Part shown: positions 6,911-9,628 of the stretch, in pieces | Layout: every line of letters begins with the position of its first letter | Position numbering within the stretch: the first letter of the stretch is position 1 | Assembly: GCA_016793585.1 (NCBI GenBank) | Contig: JAEUJR010000906.1 | Coordinates: forward strand, 1 to 9,628 | DNA: 9,628 nt | Source of the DNA: Archangium sp. | Lineage (GTDB): Bacteria > Myxococcota > Myxococcia > Myxococcales > Myxococcaceae | Reading direction: 5' to 3' | The notes under the pieces: generated by a model | Seen by the model: only the letters and a program-made list of their open reading frames with translations | Told to the model about the DNA's origin: nothing | Database searches by the model: none | Program-made: the position numbers and the translations under genes

Positions 6911-7756
6911 TCAGACTCTCCGTTTTGCAACCTGAATGGGCCTCCCGACCGCGGCCTCGAGCGCCCTGCGGTGGCCGAGAGAAAGCGCCCACCGGACGAT
7001 CCCATTTCTCCGCCGAACGAACGGAGAGTTCGGGTCCGCCTCCTCCCCAAAGACCGTCGCTTCATGGGCGCGAACGATCATCCCGTTCGGCGCAAGATTG
7101 AACTGAAACGAGGACTTCAGCTTGACCGAGTGGATTCTTCGCTTCCCGGAAAACGTGAACTCGACCGAGGCAAATCGAGCCTTCATCCTACGACCTCGCA
7201 GAGAACGGGTCCCGAGTGTGAATTCGTCGAAGAGGCTCTGACTGGTCCGAACGAAGCGCTTGCCGGCCCATGCATACCAGCGGACTTCGGTTCGAAGCAG
7301 TTGGCCAGACTCGTCGAAGGTCGCGCCTTGCACGTTCGTCTGAAACTCGTGATTGGAGATCTCGCGGGCCACAGCAGTCAGGAGTTCGCCTTTGGTCGGA
7401 CGGCTGGCGCGACGAAACAGTCCTCCAATCGTGGGGAGCCCCTGAGTCATCAGGGCACTGATCATCTCTTCGCCGTCCAACGGCTCGAGGGGAATTGTCG
7501 GGCTCAAACGCCCCTTCAAGGCGCCAGGAAACAGCTTTGGCGAGACCTGCTCGGGTCGAAGGCTCGAAGGGCCAATTCCCTCGACGTCGAAGCCCGCAGG
7601 GAACTCGAAGTCGACCCAAAGCGGCCCGGAATAGCGCCTCCATGTGCAGTTGCGCGGAAAGTCCACCTCGTCGATTGCGCTCATGAGCTCGCTCTCGGTT
7701 CGTGCGCGGATCAGCGAAACCCGAAGTCCGGGCCAGCGGACGAGATAGAGAGGCAC
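6911..7756 (-). CDS. Protein of unknown function, divergent from a toxin-antitoxin pair
   Basis: I do not recognise this 281-residue protein. The GTG start at 7756 is preferred because AAAGGA lies 5 nt before it. The longer ATG at 7837 (308 residues) has no visible ribosome site and would overlap the divergent antitoxin gene by 37 nt. No signal peptide or membrane helix is visible. The N-terminal part (1 to about 58) looks like a small alpha/beta unit: LYLVRWPGLRVSLIRA, a helix (ESELMSAIDEV), then TWRRYSGPLWVDFEFP. The C-terminal half (about 120-250) has many strand-like stretches (EVRWYAWAGKRFVRTSQ, RFASVEFTFSG, KLKSSFQFNLAPNGMIV), suggesting a mainly beta domain. It ends strongly basic (HRR, KRR). 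Rare-for-context codons such as AGG and ACA appear in its 5' end, and third positions are less G/C-rich than in neighbours. The stop lies 29 nt before the methyltransferase start on the same strand. Coding status is fairly secure, function unknown. Confidence 0.7.
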   Translation of the reverse strand: MPLYLVRWPGLRVSLIRARTESELMSAIDEVDFPRNCTWRRYSGPLWVDFEFPAGFDVEGIGPSSLRPEQVSPKLFPGALKGRLSPTIPLEPLDGEEMISALMTQGLPTIGGLFRRASRPTKGELLTAVAREISNHEFQTNVQGATFDESGQLLRTEVRWYAWAGKRFVRTSQSLFDEFTLGTRSLRGRRMKARFASVEFTFSGKRRIHSVKLKSSFQFNLAPNGMIVRAHEATVFGEEADPNSPFVRRRNGIVRWALSLGHRRALEAAVGRPIQVAKRRV

Positions 7757-7771
7757 GTGGGTCCTTTCGGT

Positions 7772-7801
7772 GTACGGCTGATTGCCGTACGCTTCAGCGT
7801 A
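7772..7801. promoter_or_regulatory. Overlapping inverted repeats, probable antitoxin operator
   Basis: Two perfect inverted repeats overlap. The first is GTACGGC (7772-7778), 5 nt, GCCGTAC (7784-7790). The second is TACGCT (7788-7793), 2 nt, AGCGTA (7796-7801). They fill the gap between divergent genes and cover the putative -10 element of the antitoxin gene. Ribbon-helix-helix antitoxins of the DUF1778 class bind such palindromes as repeated dimers, alone or with the toxin, to repress their own operon. Assignment as operator is inference from position and symmetry. Confidence 0.6.
7788..7793 (+). promoter_or_regulatory. Putative -10 element (TACGCT) for the antitoxin-toxin operon
   Basis: TACGCT ends exactly 7 nt before the ATG at 7801, matching the spacing at 1766 and 8604, so the transcript may be leaderless. 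A weak TTTCGG at 7765-7770 with a 17-nt spacer could be the -35 element. Because it is one arm of an inverted repeat, a TACGCT also occurs on the minus strand (7801-7796), which could serve the divergent gene. Confidence 0.4.
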
Positions 7802-8094
7802 TGTCAGTTCCCAGGTTGTCAGCTCCGCGACGGTCATCCGAGCGCAAGTCCGAGCGAATGGAGTTGCGCGTTTCAGCGTCAGTTCGAAAGCTCATCGAGC
7901 AAGCATCAGCAGTCTCGGGAATGGCGGCTGGAGATCTGGCCTACGAAGGGGCGAAGCGCGTCCTCGACGAACACGATCGAATGAAGCTGATGGACGCCGA
8001 CCGCGAGATCTTCCTCGAGGCAATCAGCAGGCCCCCAAAGCCGAAGCCTCGCCTGCTCGCTGCCCTTCGCGCACACCGGAAGCAAACTGGGTGA
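7801..8094 (+). CDS. DUF1778 ribbon-helix-helix antitoxin (TacA/AtaR-like)
   Basis: This 97-residue protein should neutralise the GNAT toxin encoded next to it and repress their shared promoter. Residues about 20-55 match the DUF1778 ribbon-helix-helix pattern: MELRVSASVRKLIEQASAVSG provides the DNA-contacting strand and first helix, and DLAYEGAKRVLDEH the second helix. The C-terminal segment (about 66-95, DREIFLEAISRPPKPKPRLL) matches the family's toxin-wrapping tail, an aspartate-rich helix followed by a proline/lysine stretch. The ATG at 7801 is supported by a -10-like hexamer and palindromes directly upstream. An internal ATG at 7858 would give a 78-residue protein that still keeps the core domain and cannot be excluded. 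The stop overlaps the toxin start by 4 nt (GTGA). In known TacAT and AtaRT systems the antitoxin gene comes first, as here. Confidence 0.85.
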   Translation: MSVPRLSAPRRSSERKSERMELRVSASVRKLIEQASAVSGMAAGDLAYEGAKRVLDEHDRMKLMDADREIFLEAISRPPKPKPRLLAALRAHRKQTG

Positions 8095-8606
8095 GTTCCA
8101 AGATTCGCTTCGAGGTTCTGACTCCCCAGCATGATCGCAAACGGTTCTCGTGCGGAAACGCCCCCCTGGATGACTGGTTTCAGAATCGGGCAGGACAGGA
8201 TCAGCGCCGCAACGTCGCGCAGGTGTTCGTTGCTCTCCGCGGAGATGAACTGGTTGGCTTCTACAGCCTCAGCATGTTCTCGGTCAGCCTCGACACGCTT
8301 CCACCTGCTCTGGCGAAGAGGCTGCCCCGCTACGAGGCGATCCCAACGGCAATGATCGGTCGGTTGGCTCGGTCAGAGACCGAAAGAGGAACGGGTGTCG
8401 GCGGGCTTCTGCTGGCCGATGCCATCAAACGCGTCGTCCAGGCGACCGCTATCGCCGGCACCTGGGCCATCGTGGTTGAAGCAAAGGACGAGGAGGGGAA
8501 GCGCTTCTACGAAGCCCACGGCTTCATTCCCTTCGCGTCACGTCCGCGCCGACTCTTTCTTCCGACCGATACCGCAAGAACAGCGATCGCCCAGGCGGAA
8601 CGCTAG
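8091..8606 (+). CDS. GNAT-family acetyltransferase toxin (TacT/AtaT-like)
   Basis: This 171-residue protein is expected to block translation by acetylating the amino group of charged aminoacyl-tRNA, using acetyl-CoA, when not bound by its antitoxin. The opening FEVLTPQHDRKRFSCGNAPLDDWF (7-30) is typical of the family. The acetyl-CoA pyrophosphate loop is ERGTGVGGLLL (98-108), preceded by AMIGRLAR (87-94). RFYEAHGF (138-145) holds Y140, which corresponds to the catalytic tyrosine of TacT. All key residues are present, so it looks active. The GTG start at 8091 overlaps the antitoxin stop by 4 nt, with GGAAG 8 nt upstream, so translation is coupled. A longer open frame upstream only runs through the antitoxin gene. 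In its first 58 codons I count 38 ending in G or C, against 49 of 58 in the hydrolase next door, consistent with horizontal origin. Confidence 0.88.
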   Translation: MSSKIRFEVLTPQHDRKRFSCGNAPLDDWFQNRAGQDQRRNVAQVFVALRGDELVGFYSLSMFSVSLDTLPPALAKRLPRYEAIPTAMIGRLARSETERGTGVGGLLLADAIKRVVQATAIAGTWAIVVEAKDEEGKRFYEAHGFIPFASRPRRLFLPTDTARTAIAQAER

Positions 8607-8609
8607 GGT
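8604..8609 (+). promoter_or_regulatory. Putative -10 element (TAGGGT) for the hydrolase gene
   Basis: TAGGGT lies exactly 7 nt before the ATG at 8617, in a context (GTGCCCCCCATG) nearly identical to that at 1770-1781 (GTGCCCGCCATG). Its first three bases are the toxin gene's stop codon. No good -35 hexamer is visible at 16-18 nt. No Shine-Dalgarno sequence precedes the ATG, which fits leaderless translation. Confidence 0.4.
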
Positions 8610-8616
8610 GCCCCCC

Positions 8617-9552
8617 ATGAAGACGACCGAGTTCTGGCATCAGGCAAGCGACGGCAAAGCCCTCTTCGTGCGCAAGGTGCTCCCGGAAGGCGCGCTGCGC
8701 GGCATCATTCACATCGCTCACGGCCTCGGAGAACACTCCCAACGCTACCTGCGCGTCGCCGAGCAGTTCGCCGCCGAGGGCTTCGTCGTCTTCGCCGACG
8801 ATCACCGCGGGCACGGGAAGACCGCCGTCACCCCCGACGAGCTCGGCTTCTTCGGCAAGGGAGGCATTCACCGGGTCGTCGACGATCTCGCCGAGTTGAT
8901 GCGCTTCGAGAAGAACGAGCACCCCAACCTGCCCTTCGTGCTCTTCGGCCACTCGATGGGATCGTACCTGTCGCAAGAGCTGATGCTGCGGCACGCGAAC
9001 GAGCTGACTGGCGTGGTGCTCTCCGCTTCGGCTGGCAAGCCCAGCGCGCTCGCTTCGGCGGGCCGCTATGTCGCGCGCATCGAACGCCTGCGCCTCGGGG
9101 CGCTCGGGAAGAGCTCCATTCTGCGCGGGCTCTCGTTCGACGCCTTCAACAAGCCGTTCGCGAAGCTGGGGCCCACGAAGTTCGAGTGGCTCAGCCGGGA
9201 TCGCGCCGAGGTCGACAAGTACGTCGCCGATCCACTCTGCGGGTTCGACGCGACGACCTCGCTCTGGGTCGAGCTGCTCGATCTGCTCGCCGAGATCTCA
9301 CGCACCGATCGTCAGGCCGCGCTCCCGAAGTCGTTGCCCGTGCGTGTCATCTCGGGTGGCGAAGATCCCGCCAACGAACGCGCGAAGGGAGCCCGTCAGC
9401 TGACGGCCGCGCTCCAGGCTGCAGGTCTGACGAAAGTGGAGCTCACCGTCTACGAAGGCGCCCGGCACGAGCTGCTCAACGAGACCAACCGCGACGACAT
9501 CACCCGCGACCTGATGACCTGGCTGAACACGCTGGTCCCCCCGAAGGGGTGA
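8617..9552 (+). CDS. Alpha/beta hydrolase, monoacylglycerol lipase/lysophospholipase-like
   Basis: This 311-residue cytosolic enzyme should hydrolyse esters, probably monoacylglycerols or lysophospholipids. The oxyanion-hole region is HIAHGLGEHSQRY (32-44), the DDHRGHGKT segment (61-69) is characteristic of the monoglyceride-lipase group, and the nucleophile elbow is GHSMG (111-115) with S113. The acid is D250 in ISGGEDPAN and the histidine H284 in YEGARHELLNE. A helical lid domain fits about residues 140-225. All three catalytic residues are in the expected order and spacing and the length is typical. The ATG at 8617 was chosen because the protein then starts just before the first strand (TEFWHQASDGKALFVRK); longer frames run through the toxin gene. 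No signal peptide is present. It returns to strong G/C third-position use, marking the right border of the accessory segment. It is convergent with tRNA-Leu, whose end lies 16 nt away. Confidence 0.9.
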   Translation: MKTTEFWHQASDGKALFVRKVLPEGALRGIIHIAHGLGEHSQRYLRVAEQFAAEGFVVFADDHRGHGKTAVTPDELGFFGKGGIHRVVDDLAELMRFEKNEHPNLPFVLFGHSMGSYLSQELMLRHANELTGVVLSASAGKPSALASAGRYVARIERLRLGALGKSSILRGLSFDAFNKPFAKLGPTKFEWLSRDRAEVDKYVADPLCGFDATTSLWVELLDLLAEISRTDRQAALPKSLPVRVISGGEDPANERAKGARQLTAALQAAGLTKVELTVYEGARHELLNETNRDDITRDLMTWLNTLVPPKG

Positions 9553-9567
9553 GCGGGAGTCGAGCAG

Positions 9568-9628
9568 TGGCCTTCCCCGGACTCGAACCGGGACGCGGGG
9601 TCAGCCGCAGCGGATTTTGAGTCCGCCT
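9568..9628 (-). tRNA. tRNA-Leu (anticodon CAA), 5' part cut off by window edge
   Basis: Read on the minus strand, the window holds the anticodon arm (stem GCGGA/TCCGC, loop CTCAAAA, anticodon CAA reading UUG). A 17-nt variable arm with a GCGG/CCGC stem marks a type II tRNA. It is followed by the T arm (CCCGG, TTCGAGT, CCGGG), the acceptor 3' strand GAAGGCC and an A discriminator at 9568, which fits leucine. CCA is not encoded (CTG follows). The D arm and acceptor 5' strand lie beyond 9628. Confidence 0.9.

Noticed and set aside
5538..6935. 465-codon open frame on the plus strand opposite the RNA methyltransferase
   Set aside because: It is the complementary shadow of a high-GC gene: arginine/valine/leucine-heavy, no domain, and the opposite frame carries complete catalytic motifs.
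7782..8090. N-terminal extension of the GNAT toxin as a 274-residue fusion
   Set aside because: The extra residues are the antitoxin gene read out of frame; the family starts at the GTG at 8091.
9538..9549. CCCC-CGAA-GGGG hairpin at the end of the hydrolase gene
   Set aside because: Lies inside the coding sequence, has a 4-bp stem and lacks a T-run on either strand.
1..9628. CRISPR arrays, insertion sequences, integrases, phage genes or tRNA-linked attachment repeats
   Set aside because: I saw no regularly spaced repeats, no transposase or recombinase motifs, and no duplicated tRNA 3' end near the accessory segment.

Overview
The window reads like ordinary chromosome from a high-GC Gram-negative bacterium, most plausibly a myxobacterium (Myxococcota). 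Pointers are the strong G/C third-position bias, GTG starts, several exported proteins and lipoproteins, an outer-membrane TolC-family protein, and an E. coli FbaB-type class I aldolase. The taxonomic call is inference from composition and gene style, not from a marker gene. No gene-free stretch exceeds 300 bases.

Left region (1-1710, minus strand): a TolC-family outer-membrane protein is followed by the start of an MlaC/Ttg2D-like periplasmic lipid-carrier gene that runs off the left edge. They look like the proximal part of a lipid-transport or efflux operon. A 68-bp divergent gap separates them from the plus-strand genes.

Central plus-strand block (1779-4988): a small secreted protein of unknown function, then a probable operon of class I fructose-bisphosphate aldolase (fbaB) and two tandem FKBP-type prolyl isomerases. 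The first isomerase has a cleavable signal peptide and the second is a lipoprotein. A strong rho-independent terminator closes the block.

Central minus-strand block (6881 down to 5010): an RsmB/NOP-family rRNA cytosine-5 methyltransferase, a small coiled-coil protein and tRNA-Ala(GGC), ending in a second terminator that faces the FKBP terminator.

Accessory-looking segment (6911-8606): an unrecognised minus-strand gene lies divergent from a DUF1778 (ribbon-helix-helix) antitoxin and GNAT toxin pair of the TacAT/AtaRT type. The 44-bp divergent gap carries two overlapping perfect inverted repeats that look like an autoregulatory operator. Codon use here is clearly less G/C-biased than next door, suggesting acquisition by transfer.

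Right end: a monoglyceride-lipase-like alpha/beta hydrolase, then a convergent tRNA-Leu(CAA) cut by the window edge. Three plus-strand genes share a TANNNT hexamer exactly 7 nt before the ATG, which suggests leaderless transcription. I found no CRISPR array, insertion sequence, phage gene or origin. The best candidate for a distinct system is the toxin-antitoxin pair with its divergent unknown gene and palindromic control region.
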